Shown: positions 8,078-17,762, counted from the stretch's first letter. The stretch: DNA of 64,000 bases from Boseongicola sp. (GCA_028824715.1 JAPPCV010000052.1:1-64000), one strand, 5' to 3'. Notes: a model not told the origin generated them from the letters alone. A program made the numbers and translations.

Positions 8078-9070
8078 TCAAGCCCTCGCGTGCATCCGGC
8101 CCTTCCGGTTCCGCGTCGTTTCGGTGGCCTCGGCCGTTCCGTCGTGAAACGAGCCGAACCAGCGGTCCCAGGGCATGTCGACGGTGCCGTAGTTGCACTC
8201 GAAGTACCTGTGGTGGAGCTGGTGAAAGAAGTCGCCCATCCGGGCGCGCTCCCTGTCGGACACGATGAGCTTCTCGAATCCCGAGTGCGAAAAGATCGGG
8301 TGAACCGACTGCGTGTACCCGTGGAACATGATGTGGAGCGGGTGCGAGGGCACGATGAAGTGAATGAGGAAATTGGTGTAGAAGAGCAGGTGCTCGACCG
8401 GATGCATCGAGATGCCCGACCATGGACCGACGTTTATGTTCCTGTGATGGAGCGCATGGGCGATCCGGTAGAGCGGCGGCCAATGCAGCAAACGGTGAAT
8501 CCAGTAGAAATGCAGGCTGGACCAGATCGGAACGAGCACGAACCACAGCGCGAACCAGACCGGATTCGACGGGAAGAACGCCTTGGGAGCGAGCCCGTTG
8601 GCCATCGCCCAGAAGACAAGCGCCTGCATCATTGTCCAGAGCGTGATGCCGCTTGCGACCGTCCAGAACATGTTGTCGCGCACCTGGCTTCGGAACGTGA
8701 ACGTGCCGTTGTCCCGCGCCTGCTCGCGAGAGTCGTATTTCGTGCGTCGCTCCTGCCCGCGACGCATGTGCAGCCACCAGTGAAGCGCGCCGGCCAGCAC
8801 GCAGTGCGGGATCAGGTTGGCAAGCCAGAGACGAACGACCCAGCCCGGGGCAAGCGAAGCCATCTCCGCAAGCGGCGGCAGCAGCGTCACGTAGGCGAGA
8901 ACGGCCAGGGCGAAGGCAAGGGTGGTTGTCGAGAGGACAAGCCACGCGCCGGAGAGCCACCTGAGACTGGCCAATGGCCGAGGCGGCCACGCAAAGACCG
9001 GACTCAACTGGACCTCGCCAGGGTGATGGTTCCAGCGATCGGTTTCCGGGTCGTCGAAAGTGTCGGTCAA
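8078..9070 (-). CDS. Sterol desaturase/fatty acid hydroxylase family membrane protein
   Basis: This membrane di-iron protein has the expected histidine clusters HRLLHWPPLYRIAHALHHRN, the segment SMHPVEHLLFYTNFLIHF and C-terminal FHQLHHRYFECNYG. Several hydrophobic segments lie in the first half (SGAWLVLSTTTLAFALAVLA and following). Members hydroxylate or desaturate sterols, carotenoids or lipids, or cleave alkylglycerol ethers; the substrate here is unknown. An ATG further upstream (9193) would add 41 residues of poor composition. A TTG at 9070 has GGGAGG at 7 bp and gives a start of (M)TDTFDDPETDRWNHHPGE, so I prefer it. Confidence 0.8.
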   Translation of the reverse strand: MTDTFDDPETDRWNHHPGEVQLSPVFAWPPRPLASLRWLSGAWLVLSTTTLAFALAVLAYVTLLPPLAEMASLAPGWVVRLWLANLIPHCVLAGALHWWLHMRRGQERRTKYDSREQARDNGTFTFRSQVRDNMFWTVASGITLWTMMQALVFWAMANGLAPKAFFPSNPVWFALWFVLVPIWSSLHFYWIHRLLHWPPLYRIAHALHHRNINVGPWSGISMHPVEHLLFYTNFLIHFIVPSHPLHIMFHGYTQSVHPIFSHSGFEKLIVSDRERARMGDFFHQLHHRYFECNYGTVDMPWDRWFGSFHDGTAEATETTRNRKGRMHARA

Positions 9071-9242
9071 TGTGATGCCTCCCGATTCCAGGCCAGAGTG
9101 GCCTGATTGACGTGCGCCACTTTCCCGCATGCGCCGTGCGACGGTTTCGAAGGTCCGACCGTGATCGCCGTGAATCGCGCCCAATTGCGACATCTGGTCG
9201 TCAGGGGTCGCCGTTCCTGCGCGATGGGTGTAGATTCAAGGC

Positions 9243-11042
9243 ATGATTCACTCCCTGGAATCCTGGGCGAAGTCCGGTGCCCGCCTGGTGGCGGTGGCCG
9301 CCGGACGCGAACCTGCCGATCTCGTGATTCGATGCGGCAATGTCGTCAATGTCCAGTCACGTGAAGTGCTGGAAGGATGGGAAGTCGCCATTGCCGACGG
9401 CCGGTTTGCCTGTCTCGGCCCGGATGCGTCACACGCGGTTGGCGACGACACGAGAATCGTCGACGCCGATGGACGCTTCGTGATTCCCGGTCTCTGCGAC
9501 GGCCACATGCACATCGAGAGCGGCATGCTGACGCCGGCCGAGTTCGCCGCTGCCGTCATTCCCCACGGCACGACGACCATGTTCCATGATCCCCATGAGA
9601 TCGCCAACGTGCTGGGGATCAGGGGGGTCCGGCTGATGCATGACGAGTCGCTGCTTCAGCCGATCAACATCTTCACGCAAATGCCCTCCTGCGCGCCGTC
9701 GGCGCCCGGCCTGGAAACCACGGGCCACGAAATCACGGCTGATGACGTGACGGAAGCCATGGGCTGGCCCGGAATCGTGGGGCTGGGCGAGATGATGAAC
9801 TTCCCTGGCGTCATTGCCGGAGATCCGAAGATGCTTGCCGAAATCGCGGCGACGCAGGCGGCAGGGCGGACGGTCGGCGGGCATTACGCCAGTCCCGATC
9901 TCGGCGTGCCCTTCCACGCATACGTCGCGGGCGGCGCGGCGGACGACCATGAGGGGACGGCAGAGACAGACGCGATCGCCCGGGTGCGACAGGGCATGCG
10001 GGCGATGCTGCGCCTCGGAAGCGCCTGGCATGACGTCGAAAGGCAGATCACGGCCGTGACCGAACATGGCCTTGACCCGAGAAACTTCATTCTCTGCACG
10101 GATGACTGCCATTCGGGCACGCTCGTGAACGACGGCCACATGGATCGCGTTGTTCGCCACGCCATCGAGTGCGGCGTCGGTCCCCTGGTCGCGCTCCAGA
10201 TGGCGACCGTGAACACGGCGACGCATTTCGGGCTTGAGCGCGAGCTCGGGTCCATCGCGCCGGGCCGCCGGGCGGACGTGATCCTGACTTCCGATCTGGA
10301 AGCGCTGCCGATCGAACACGTGATTGCGCGCGGAGTGACCGTCGCCGAGGCGGGCGAGCTGAAAGTCGAATGTCCGCATCTTGATTGGCCGACGGAGACA
10401 CGGACGACCGTGCATCTGGGCCGGGCGCTCGTGGCTGAAGACTTCGAAGTGAAGGCGCCGCAGGCAAAGGACGGCGTGGTCGCGAAGGTGATCGGCGTCG
10501 TCGAGAACCAGGCGCCCACCGAGGCGTTGACGGCCAGACTGCCGGTCATTGGCGGGGTGGCGGAGGCGAGGGACGGCGTGGCGCAGATCGCGCTCGTGGA
10601 ACGGCATCGGGCCACCGGACGGGTCGTGAACGGTTTCGTCTCCGGGTTCGGCTACACCGGGCGCATGGCCATGGCCTCGACCGTGGCCCATGACAGCCAC
10701 CACATGATCGTCGTTGGCACCGATCGCGCCTGCATGGCGGCGGCGGCCAACCGTCTGGGCGAGGTTGGAGGAGGCGTGACGGTCTGGAAGGATGGCGCGG
10801 AGATCGCTCTCGTCGAGCTGCCGATCGCCGGGCTCATGTCGGACAGCCCGGCCCATGAAGTTGCAGCCAAGGCGGACCGGATGGTGGCCGCGATGGCGGA
10901 ATGCGGCTGTGAGCTGAACAATGCCTACATGCAGCACTCGCTCCTGGCCCTGGTGGTGATCCCCGCCCTGCGCATCTCGGACCTGGGACTGGTCGACGTC
11001 GACCGGTTCGAAGTGACCGGGCTCTTCGAGGACGCGGCATGA
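9243..11042 (+). CDS. ade: Adenine deaminase (Ade type)
   Basis: The 599-residue amidohydrolase converts adenine to hypoxanthine plus ammonia. The metal-site motif GLCDGHMHIESGMLTPAEFA, then GTTTMFHDPHEIANVLG, FILCTDDCHSGTLVNDGHMD and the C-terminal domain with TVAHDSHHMIVVGTD are diagnostic of Ade. Length is normal. The stop overlaps the start of the AMP nucleosidase gene (ATGA). The pair would turn AMP into adenine and then hypoxanthine, a compact purine-salvage or nitrogen-recovery unit. Confidence 0.95.
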   Translation: MIHSLESWAKSGARLVAVAAGREPADLVIRCGNVVNVQSREVLEGWEVAIADGRFACLGPDASHAVGDDTRIVDADGRFVIPGLCDGHMHIESGMLTPAEFAAAVIPHGTTTMFHDPHEIANVLGIRGVRLMHDESLLQPINIFTQMPSCAPSAPGLETTGHEITADDVTEAMGWPGIVGLGEMMNFPGVIAGDPKMLAEIAATQAAGRTVGGHYASPDLGVPFHAYVAGGAADDHEGTAETDAIARVRQGMRAMLRLGSAWHDVERQITAVTEHGLDPRNFILCTDDCHSGTLVNDGHMDRVVRHAIECGVGPLVALQMATVNTATHFGLERELGSIAPGRRADVILTSDLEALPIEHVIARGVTVAEAGELKVECPHLDWPTETRTTVHLGRALVAEDFEVKAPQAKDGVVAKVIGVVENQAPTEALTARLPVIGGVAEARDGVAQIALVERHRATGRVVNGFVSGFGYTGRMAMASTVAHDSHHMIVVGTDRACMAAAANRLGEVGGGVTVWKDGAEIALVELPIAGLMSDSPAHEVAAKADRMVAAMAECGCELNNAYMQHSLLALVVIPALRISDLGLVDVDRFEVTGLFEDAA

Positions 11043-12517
11043 CAGGCGCAGACCAGCACGTCGAATCGCCGGAATCTCCGGAATATGAGGAATTTGCCGA
11101 CGCCGGTGACGCGGTCGAGCGACTGGTTCATCTGTACCAGGCGTCCGCCGGGTTCCTGCGCAGTCGCTTCGATGACGCCGTCGCCAACGGCATGCCGCGC
11201 CGTCGCATGCGCGCATGTTACCCGGAACTGCGGCTGACGACCAAGATCTACGCGACGAAGGACACGCGGCTGAGCTTTGGCCACGTGATCGAACCTGGGC
11301 GCTATTCCACGACCATCACGCGTCCGGAGCTGTTCAGGAACTACCTTGTCCAGCAGATCGGGCTCCTGATCGAGCACCACAAGGTTCCGGTGCAAGTCGG
11401 GGTCTCGACGATGCCGATCCCCGTGCACTTTGCCGTCGCAAGCGGCGGATCGCTCCAGATGCCGAAGGGTGGCATCGTGGAAAAGTCGCTGCGCGACGTC
11501 TTTGACGTGCCGGAACTTGCGACGATCAACGACGACATCGTCAATGGTCACGGGTTCACCTATGAGGACGGATCGCATCCCTTGGCGCCGTTCACGGCCC
11601 AGAGGATCGACTACTCCCTGGCGCGGCTGTCTCACTACATGGCGACGGATGCCGATCACTTCCAGAGCTACGTGCTCTTCACGAACTACCAGTTCTACGT
11701 GGACGAATTCGAGGCCTTTGCACGCAAGATGCTTGCCGATCAGGACAGCGGATACACGTCGTTCGTCGGCCCGGGCAACTTCGAGATCACTTCCGCCGAT
11801 GCGCCGCTCGATCGCCCCGCCAACCTGCCCCAGATGCCGGCGTTTCATCTCAAGCGCCCTGGCGGCGCAGGCATAACCCTGGTGAACATCGGCGTGGGTC
11901 CGTCGAACGCGAAGACGGCAACCGACCATATCGCGGTGCTTCGGCCCCATGCGTGGCTGATGCTCGGACATTGCGCGGGGCTGCGGAATTCGCAGCAGCT
12001 CGGGGACTTCGTCCTGGCGCATGGATACCTGCGCGAGGACCATGTCCTTGACGACGACCTGCCGGTCTGGATGCCCATTCCGGCGCTCGCGGAAATCCAG
12101 GTGGCGCTGGAAGACGCGGTCGCGGACGTGACCAGGTACGAAGGCTACGACCTCAAGCAGATCATGCGAACCGGCACGGTTGCCACGATCGACAACCGGA
12201 ACTGGGAACTTCGGGACCAGTCGGGACCGGTTCAGCGGTTGAGCCAGAGCCGCGCCATCGCGCTCGACATGGAGTCCGCGACCATCGCGGCCAACGGATT
12301 CAGGTTCCGCGTGCCTTACGGCACGTTGCTCTGCGTCTCCGACAAGCCGTTGCATGGCGAGTTGAAGCTGCCTGGAATGGCGTCAGATTTCTACAAGACC
12401 CAGGTTGCGCAACATCTTCTGGTAGGCATACGCGCGATGGAGAGACTTCGCGAGATGCCGCTGGAACGCATACATTCCCGCAAGCTGCGCAGCTTCGAGG
12501 AGACGGCATTCCTTTGA
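11039..12517 (+). CDS. amn: AMP nucleosidase
   Basis: The 492-residue protein hydrolyses AMP to adenine and ribose 5-phosphate. Characteristic segments are RACYPELRLTTKIYATKDTR in the N-terminal AMN domain, ITLVNIGVGPSNAKTATDHI, LRPHAWLMLGHCAGLRNSQQ and AIALDMESATIAANGFRFRV. The last holds the catalytic phosphorylase-fold region ending in Asp-Met-Glu-Ser. It is coupled by a 4-bp overlap to adenine deaminase, which takes its product. It is full length. Confidence 0.95.
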   Translation: MTGADQHVESPESPEYEEFADAGDAVERLVHLYQASAGFLRSRFDDAVANGMPRRRMRACYPELRLTTKIYATKDTRLSFGHVIEPGRYSTTITRPELFRNYLVQQIGLLIEHHKVPVQVGVSTMPIPVHFAVASGGSLQMPKGGIVEKSLRDVFDVPELATINDDIVNGHGFTYEDGSHPLAPFTAQRIDYSLARLSHYMATDADHFQSYVLFTNYQFYVDEFEAFARKMLADQDSGYTSFVGPGNFEITSADAPLDRPANLPQMPAFHLKRPGGAGITLVNIGVGPSNAKTATDHIAVLRPHAWLMLGHCAGLRNSQQLGDFVLAHGYLREDHVLDDDLPVWMPIPALAEIQVALEDAVADVTRYEGYDLKQIMRTGTVATIDNRNWELRDQSGPVQRLSQSRAIALDMESATIAANGFRFRVPYGTLLCVSDKPLHGELKLPGMASDFYKTQVAQHLLVGIRAMERLREMPLERIHSRKLRSFEETAFL

Positions 12518-12645
12518 AATGAAGGGAAAAATCGCAAAATGTGCCGCAATTGAGGAATCGTGGCACAATTGCTTGCGCATGGCCTCAATATCCAGTAAAA
12601 TAAGGCCGATACGCTACAATAGAGGCCGGAACGAGGAGGTTCAGC

Positions 12646-12933
12646 ATGGCAAAGGCATTAACCAAGACGCAGCTTGTCGCGGCGCTCGCCGATGAACTTG
12701 GCAGCGAAAAGAAGGCGGCGGCCGCGGCACTGGACGCGATCATTTCCGTCATCACCAGGGAAGTGTCTTCCGGCGGGGCCGTGGCATTGCCGGGTGTTGG
12801 CAAGATCTACTGCCGCGAACGTCCGGCGCGCATGGTTCGCAACCCTGCGACTGGCCAGCAGATCCACAAGGAGGCCGACAAGGTGGTGAAGATGACCATC
12901 GCCAAGGCGCTCAAGGACAGCGTGAACAGCTGA
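12646..12933 (+). CDS. HU-family DNA-binding protein
   Basis: The 95-residue protein starts MAKALTKTQLVAALADELGS and carries the HU/IHF arm region GVGKIYCRERPARMVRNPAT with the RNPATG motif that intercalates DNA. It is a nucleoid protein. The start follows GAGGAGG. A TACAAT box at 12615-12620 in an AT-rich leader may be its -10 element, without a clear -35. A strong hairpin terminator follows the stop. The sequence is divergent from HupB (the family's usual 90 residues, here with a Ser-Gly-Gly turn) and may be an accessory HU. Confidence 0.92.
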   Translation: MAKALTKTQLVAALADELGSEKKAAAAALDAIISVITREVSSGGAVALPGVGKIYCRERPARMVRNPATGQQIHKEADKVVKMTIAKALKDSVNS

Positions 12934-12957
12934 TCGTGGAAGACGGAAACGCAAATC

Positions 12958-12984
12958 GGGCCGCTATCGCGCGGCCCTTCTTCT
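12958..12984 (+). terminator. Rho-independent terminator of the HU gene
   Basis: GGGCCGC (12958-12964), loop TATCGC, GCGGCCC (12971-12977), then TTCTTCT. The 7-bp perfect GC stem with a U-rich tail lies 24 bp after the HU stop. Confidence 0.8.
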
Positions 12985-13121
12985 AGGAAGAAACGGGTCC
13001 CGGCCGCTCCCGCAGGACTGGCGGCCCGCAAGCGGTGACCGGAGCCTGAATTCCCGCCGCGTGTCCGGGCGTCGCGAATTGTTGCACCCGAATCTTCACC
13101 GCCTTCCACAAGTTAGGTCCG

Positions 13122-14354
13122 ATGATCCTCCCGGTGGACGGTCGCATGCCAATTGATGCATCGTTGCAGGACCAGGCGACACTGGACGAGCCCGCGAGGC
13201 AAGGCGCCTCGCGTGTGGAATGGATCCGCTCGCGGATGCCGCTGATGAGATCCGTGAGGGAGGAGTTCGAGAAATCGCGCCCCTTCCAGGATCTCCGGAT
13301 CGGCGTGTCGCTGCACATCGAGCCGAAGACGGCCGTGCTCCTCGAGGTCCTCCAGGCCGGCGGGGCGGACATCGTCGGCACCGGCAACTTCGGCTCCACC
13401 CAGGACGACGTGGCGGCCTGGCTTCGGACACTCGGGATCGAAGTGCTTGGCCGCCGTGACGACACTTTCGACGCCCACCAGCGCAACCTGGAGGGCGTCA
13501 TGGACGCGAAGCCGGACGTGCTGCTCGACAACGGCGCCGATCTTGCGGCCGAGGCGGTCCGGCGCGGCGTGGCCGGCTCGATCATCGGCGCGACCGAGGA
13601 AACGACGTCGGGCGGAAACCGCCTGCGCGGCGAGATCGGAGACCGCCTGACGTTCCCCTGCATCGTGATCAACGACAGCCCGCTGAAGGCGATTGCCGAG
13701 AACAGGCACGCGGTCGGGCAGTCGGTGGTCGAGAGCTTCATGCGCATCACCAACCTCATGATTCCCGGCCGCCGGTTCGTGGTCGCAGGCTATGGCTGGT
13801 GCGGGCGGGGAATCGCGCAGTGCTTCCGGGCGTTCGGCGGCAAGGTGGCGATCGTGGAGATTGACGAGATCAAGGCGCTGGAGGCCTGCTTCGACGGATG
13901 CAGGGTCGGCCGCCTGGAGGATTTCCTCGACTGGGGCGAGGTCTTCGTCACGGCCACCGGGGCGAGGCACGCCATCACCGCCGGACATGCAAGGCGAATG
14001 ACCGACGGCGCGGTCCTGATGAATGCCGGCCATTTCCCCTGGGAGATCGAGGTCGACGGGATCCGCGCGGCAGCAACGGGCGCGCGCACCATGGGCGACG
14101 CGGTCGAGCGACTGGACCTGCATGGAGGACGGCACATCGTTCTGGTCGCCGAAGGTCGCATGGTGAACCTTGCAGGGCACGCGCCCAAGGGGAACTCGAT
14201 CGCGTCGATGGACCTCGGTTTCACCCTGCAGGCGTTTTCGCTCCAGAGATTGCTGGACGGGCGGGCGCTTGCCGCCGGCGCCCAGCCAGTGCCGGACGAC
14301 ATCAACCGCCGCATCTGCAGGATGATGATGGAAGCGATGGGCAGTGCGCTCTGA
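13122..14354 (+). CDS. S-adenosylhomocysteine hydrolase-like protein with an altered active site
   Basis: The 410-residue protein has the adenosylhomocysteinase layout: IGVSLHIEPKTAVLLEVL (substrate His at 65), LLDNGADL (Asp 140), GATEETTSGG (Glu 159), INDSPLK (Lys 189), the NAD site VVAGYGWCGRGIAQCFRAFG, AGHFPWEIEVDGI and GRMVNLAGHAPKGNSIASMD. The Asp that normally follows the catalytic Lys by four residues (KxxxDN) is Glu here (K189-AIA-E193-N). The long C-terminal K...Y tail of bacterial AhcY is absent, as in short archaeal-type enzymes. It may act on a relative such as S-inosylhomocysteine; its neighbours are purine-salvage genes. The start at 13122 is not certain; 13146 is possible. Confidence 0.82.
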   Translation: MILPVDGRMPIDASLQDQATLDEPARQGASRVEWIRSRMPLMRSVREEFEKSRPFQDLRIGVSLHIEPKTAVLLEVLQAGGADIVGTGNFGSTQDDVAAWLRTLGIEVLGRRDDTFDAHQRNLEGVMDAKPDVLLDNGADLAAEAVRRGVAGSIIGATEETTSGGNRLRGEIGDRLTFPCIVINDSPLKAIAENRHAVGQSVVESFMRITNLMIPGRRFVVAGYGWCGRGIAQCFRAFGGKVAIVEIDEIKALEACFDGCRVGRLEDFLDWGEVFVTATGARHAITAGHARRMTDGAVLMNAGHFPWEIEVDGIRAAATGARTMGDAVERLDLHGGRHIVLVAEGRMVNLAGHAPKGNSIASMDLGFTLQAFSLQRLLDGRALAAGAQPVPDDINRRICRMMMEAMGSAL

Positions 14355-15028
14355 CCGTCGCGTCCGAAAATCGCAGGATCCGGTCGCCGGCGAAACGGTC
14401 CCGCGGAGGCATGCTGCGCGTTCATGCCGTCGGCGGCGGCCGGGTCCGCGAGGCTCCTCGCTCCCGCAGTCCTTCGCGGGCAAGCCGTCATGCGCCTCCT
14501 GCGGGGGCTTCGACGCCCAGGCGCCCCGCTTTCCGCGACGCCGCAGCATCGGGTTCGGATCCCAGGCGAGACGATCGTTCCGTGCAGTCTTCTGCGCCGA
14601 ACACCCGAACACTCGCGCGGACCGACCCCGGGCCGGGCGTGTGACCGTGCAGGTCGATGGTTCGCCGCAGGCCGCGGCGCCGTCGATTCAGATGGTTCCC
14701 GCCCGGGATCGTCTCATTGGCCCGAATCGGGGATCGTGGTCACGGGGCCGGCATTCGCTGACCAACCGAACCGGATCAGGGTCTGCACGCGTCGTTGAGC
14801 GCGCCGAGGAACCGCGACGTTCTGCTTGGAGCATTCCCGAGCGGCGCCGAGCCGTCCTGACAGCAGGGAGAAGAGACAATGTGACGACACGGAAAGGCCG
14901 CCGCGCGGGGGCAGGTTGCTGCCTGAAAAGGAATGCCCGGGCCGGGAGTTGCGCGATGCCGGGGGTGATGCGAAGGCGGTCAGGGCTTGACAGGAGGGGT
15001 GTTCATGGGAGCGGTCCCAATGACTGGT
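14355..15028 (+). other. Region without a recognised gene
   Basis: About 670 bp between the SAH-hydrolase-like gene and the DUF1801 gene. Long open frames exist in both strands because of the GC content, but their translations are Arg/Ser/Pro-rich with no domain and no ribosome site. I see no transposase or RNA signature. Confidence 0.4.
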
Positions 15029-15421
15029 TCAGGCAACACCCAAAGCCGCCTTGCGTTCTTCAAGTGCGTCACGGATCATCGTGACGAGCCTTGGATTGTC
15101 GCACTCCACTATCGAGCGGATCTTGATGTGTCTCATCTTGGCCCCGGTCCCTTCAAGCAGCTTGTCGGGGTCCGAAATGTCAACTCCTCGATAGAACCCG
15201 AGATTGACCCAATGTGTGTAAGGCAGAATGTAGCAGTAGCCTTCGCTCATCTTCTTTGGTCCGATGCCAAAGGTCGCCGCCCGGTCGCCCAGCCGCACGA
15301 CAACGCGAGCATCGGGATCTACGAAAAGCAGGAGCTCCTTCAACCGGATCGTGACCGGCCGAAGCGGTTCCGGCGTCATTTCGACTAGGTCATCGAACTT
15401 GCCAAATTTCTGATCCGACAT
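15029..15421 (-). CDS. DUF1801 domain protein
   Basis: The 130-residue protein starts MSDQKFGKFDDLVEMTPEPL and has the DUF1801 (YdhG-like) pattern. LLLFVDPDARVVVRLGDRAA, FGIGPKKMSEGYCYILPYTH and WVNLGFYRGVDISDPDKLLE lead to a C-terminal helix rich in basic residues. Such small single-domain proteins are common and of unknown function; some are linked to iron or stress. The frame runs 178 codons further upstream, but that part is low-complexity and belongs to decayed sequence, so the internal ATG at 15421 was chosen. It stands alone. Confidence 0.75.
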   Translation of the reverse strand: MSDQKFGKFDDLVEMTPEPLRPVTIRLKELLLFVDPDARVVVRLGDRAATFGIGPKKMSEGYCYILPYTHWVNLGFYRGVDISDPDKLLEGTGAKMRHIKIRSIVECDNPRLVTMIRDALEERKAALGVA

Positions 15422-15620
15422 GGATCCATCCAGGAATTGATCACTCAGGCTTGATTCCAGGTTACCATTGGGAATCCAGCATGCAATCACCGACGAACCG
15501 GCATTCATGCAGAACTTCGGATCTGGGCTCGCTGCCCGAATTCGCCGCGTCATGAGCGACTGGTGGCTTCGGTGCATCCATCCATGATCGCTCTGGAGAT
15601 CAACGCGGCGAAGAGAGGTC

Positions 15621-16118
15621 TCACAGCCTGCGGGCGAGCATGAGGTTGACCTCGATCGCGACATCCACGAGCAGTTCCCCGAAGGCGCGGATCTGCCCGG
15701 AGAACACTGGCAGGCCTGTGCCGGAATCCGGCTTTCGCCGTTTCGGAAAGGATTGCTGTTCCTGGAGAGTGGCGGGTGCGGGCCGCCCCTTGATGGGTTC
15801 CCCTCTCCCGAAGTCCTCGAAGGCCCGTTCGCTTCGCCCAATGGCTCCGCTCCCGTCCTTTCGAGGATCCCGTGTGCGGGCGGCGGCCCGGGGTCGCCTG
15901 GACAAGGTCCGCCTGACCAGTCCGGACAGTTCCGGCTTGAGGCCGCCACCATCAAGGTGAATGGTGTCGGCTGCGCCTCTGCGCCCGAACGAGCCGGGCG
16001 TCAGTACGGTCTTTTTGGCGGCCTCGACGACCGCAACCCATTCGGTCTTCGTGAATCGGATCGAACGCCGCAAACCGAACTTCGCCCTCGGTGCCCCCAT
16101 GCCACGGGGTTGCAACAC
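15621..16118 (-). pseudogene. Possible decayed mobilisation (MobC-like) protein gene
   Basis: This frame holds LRRSIRFTKTEWVAVVEAAK followed by KTVLTPGSFGRRGAADTIHL. This resembles the ribbon-helix-helix or relaxosome accessory proteins of plasmids and ICEs (R..RFT..EW..V...A...GLTPG.FVRRAAL). The rest is compositionally odd and unlike a known domain. If the resemblance is real this is a remnant of a conjugative element. The evidence is a motif-level impression only. Confidence 0.25.
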
Positions 16119-16220
16119 CTGATTTGTTTCGCAAGTCCGTGCCGGAAGCGCGCGCCAGCGGAGCCCGTCCGTCCCTTCGCCGGGGATGGGGCGGACGGAG
16201 GAACCGGGAGCGGCCGTCCG

Positions 16221-17762
16221 TTACCCGTGCGGCCACCGGTCCCGAGTTCCCTGCGCGGCCCGTCTGGAGCCCTGCGGCGCCGCTCCAACGGAACATGCGT
16301 CCGGGAGCGCGCGGGCGATCTTGCCGATCCCTTCCGCGATCAAGGACCTCCCGATCGCCGAATACCCCAGCCGGATGTGGTTCCGGTTGTTCCTCTCGTC
16401 GGAAAACGTGAAGCCGCCTGCCTCGAAATACACGCCCTCGGCCTGCACAAGGTCGCTGAGCACGCCCGCGTCCGCCCCGTCCGGCAACCTTAGCCAGGTG
16501 CTGCCGCCGCCGTATTCCGGCTTCGTGGCCCGGCCCGGGAAGTGCCGCTCCAGGGCTTCGTGCATGACTTCGCACCGCTGCCGGTAGATGCCCGTGATCC
16601 TGGCGACGAAGCGGTCGTAGTATCCGCGCTGGAGGAACAGCGCCACGCTGCGCTGGTTGTTCACCGGAGGATGGCGCAAGATGTGGTGCCGCAGGGCTCT
16701 CGCCTCCCGGATGAAGTCCCGGTCCGCGACCAGGTAGCCGATGCGCAGCCCGGGCAGGAGCGACTTAGAGAGGCTGCCGACGTAGGCGACGTTTCCCCAT
16801 TCGTCGAGGCTCTTCAGGGCTCTCGGCTGCACGAGGTTGAAGCTGATGTCGGCCTCGTAGTCGTCCTCGATGACGAACTGCCCCGCCTTCCTCGTCCGCG
16901 CCAGCAGCTCGAGCTTGCGGTCGAGCGGCATCGTGACCGTCGTCGGGAACTGGTGGCTCGGCGTCACGAACAGGCACCTGCACCGGCCTGCCTCCGCGCC
17001 GACGACCAGGCCGCCCCGGTCGACGGGAAGGCGCACCGTGTCGATGCCCTCGATCCGCGCCATGTTGATCACGTCCGGGTAGCCGGGATCCTCGACACCG
17101 AGCGTCTCGCCCGGCGACAGGAGTAGCTTGATCGCAAGGTACAGCGCCTGTTGCCCTCCGACGGTCACCAGCACCTCGTCTGGATGCGCCAGGATTCCCC
17201 GCTTGGCCAGCACGCGCTGGATGAGCTGCTCGATCAGCATGCCGTCGTCGACGGCGGAGAAGTCCGTCGCCCAGTTCCCGATCTCGACCACGTTGACCGA
17301 ATCCCGGACGCACTCGCGCCAGCTCGCGATCGGGAAGAGCGACGGGTCGATCAGGCCGCAGACGAACGGATAGCGGAACCGCAGCAGGCAGTCCGACGGC
17401 TTCACGACATGCAGCAGGTTGAAGCTGCGGCCGCTGAAGAACGCCCGGTAGTCGACCCTTTCCCGCGACGCGCGCATGCCGTCCGCGTGCCCCGCATGGC
17501 CAGGATCCGCGAGCGCGTCCGGGTTGACGAAGTGGCCCGAGCGCGTCCGGGCCTTCACGAACCCGTCCTGCTTCAGGCCGTCATAGGCCAGCGACACCGT
17601 CGTCACGCTGACCTGCAGCTCGCGGGACAGCTGGCGTACCGACGGCAGGGGACTGTGCAGCGGAAACTGCCGGTTCAGGATCCCGATCGCAAGCTGTCGG
17701 CGGATCTGCATCTGCAGGCTTTCCGACGCGCCCCGGTCGATCAGGATCATGTTCTCGTACAT
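16221..17762 (-). CDS. MocR-type (GntR/aminotransferase) transcriptional regulator
   Basis: This protein joins a GntR winged-helix domain to a fold-type I PLP aminotransferase-like domain. The HTH is at about residues 15-80 (LQMQIRRQLAIGILNRQFPL, LPSVRQLSRELQVSVTTVSL). The PLP domain has GGQQALYLAIKLLLSPGETL, VIEDDYEADISF and the Schiff-base lysine in YVGSLSKSLLPGLRIGYLVA. MocR regulators sense amino acids or amines through PLP. It is divergent from the ilvD-like operon, so it probably controls it. The frame extends 52 codons upstream, but 17762 gives the usual MocR start (MYENMILIDRGASESLQMQI). Confidence 0.9.
   Translation of the reverse strand: MYENMILIDRGASESLQMQIRRQLAIGILNRQFPLHSPLPSVRQLSRELQVSVTTVSLAYDGLKQDGFVKARTRSGHFVNPDALADPGHAGHADGMRASRERVDYRAFFSGRSFNLLHVVKPSDCLLRFRYPFVCGLIDPSLFPIASWRECVRDSVNVVEIGNWATDFSAVDDGMLIEQLIQRVLAKRGILAHPDEVLVTVGGQQALYLAIKLLLSPGETLGVEDPGYPDVINMARIEGIDTVRLPVDRGGLVVGAEAGRCRCLFVTPSHQFPTTVTMPLDRKLELLARTRKAGQFVIEDDYEADISFNLVQPRALKSLDEWGNVAYVGSLSKSLLPGLRIGYLVADRDFIREARALRHHILRHPPVNNQRSVALFLQRGYYDRFVARITGIYRQRCEVMHEALERHFPGRATKPEYGGGSTWLRLPDGADAGVLSDLVQAEGVYFEAGGFTFSDERNNRNHIRLGYSAIGRSLIAEGIGKIARALPDACSVGAAPQGSRRAAQGTRDRWPHG

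Noticed and set aside
8052..8990. Minus-strand frame of 312 codons overlapping the sterol-desaturase-family gene
   Set aside because: Wrong phase; the His-box protein occupies the same strand in another frame and is clearly the gene.
12559..12576. Sigma-54-like promoter (TGGCAC ... TTGC) upstream of the HU gene
   Set aside because: The spacing between GG and GC is 11 instead of the strict 10, and the HU start lies some 70 bp further with a TACAAT box between.
13113..14612. 499-codon minus-strand frame opposite the SAH-hydrolase-like gene
   Set aside because: It mirrors the plus-strand coding frame, is Arg/His/Asp-rich and has no domain.
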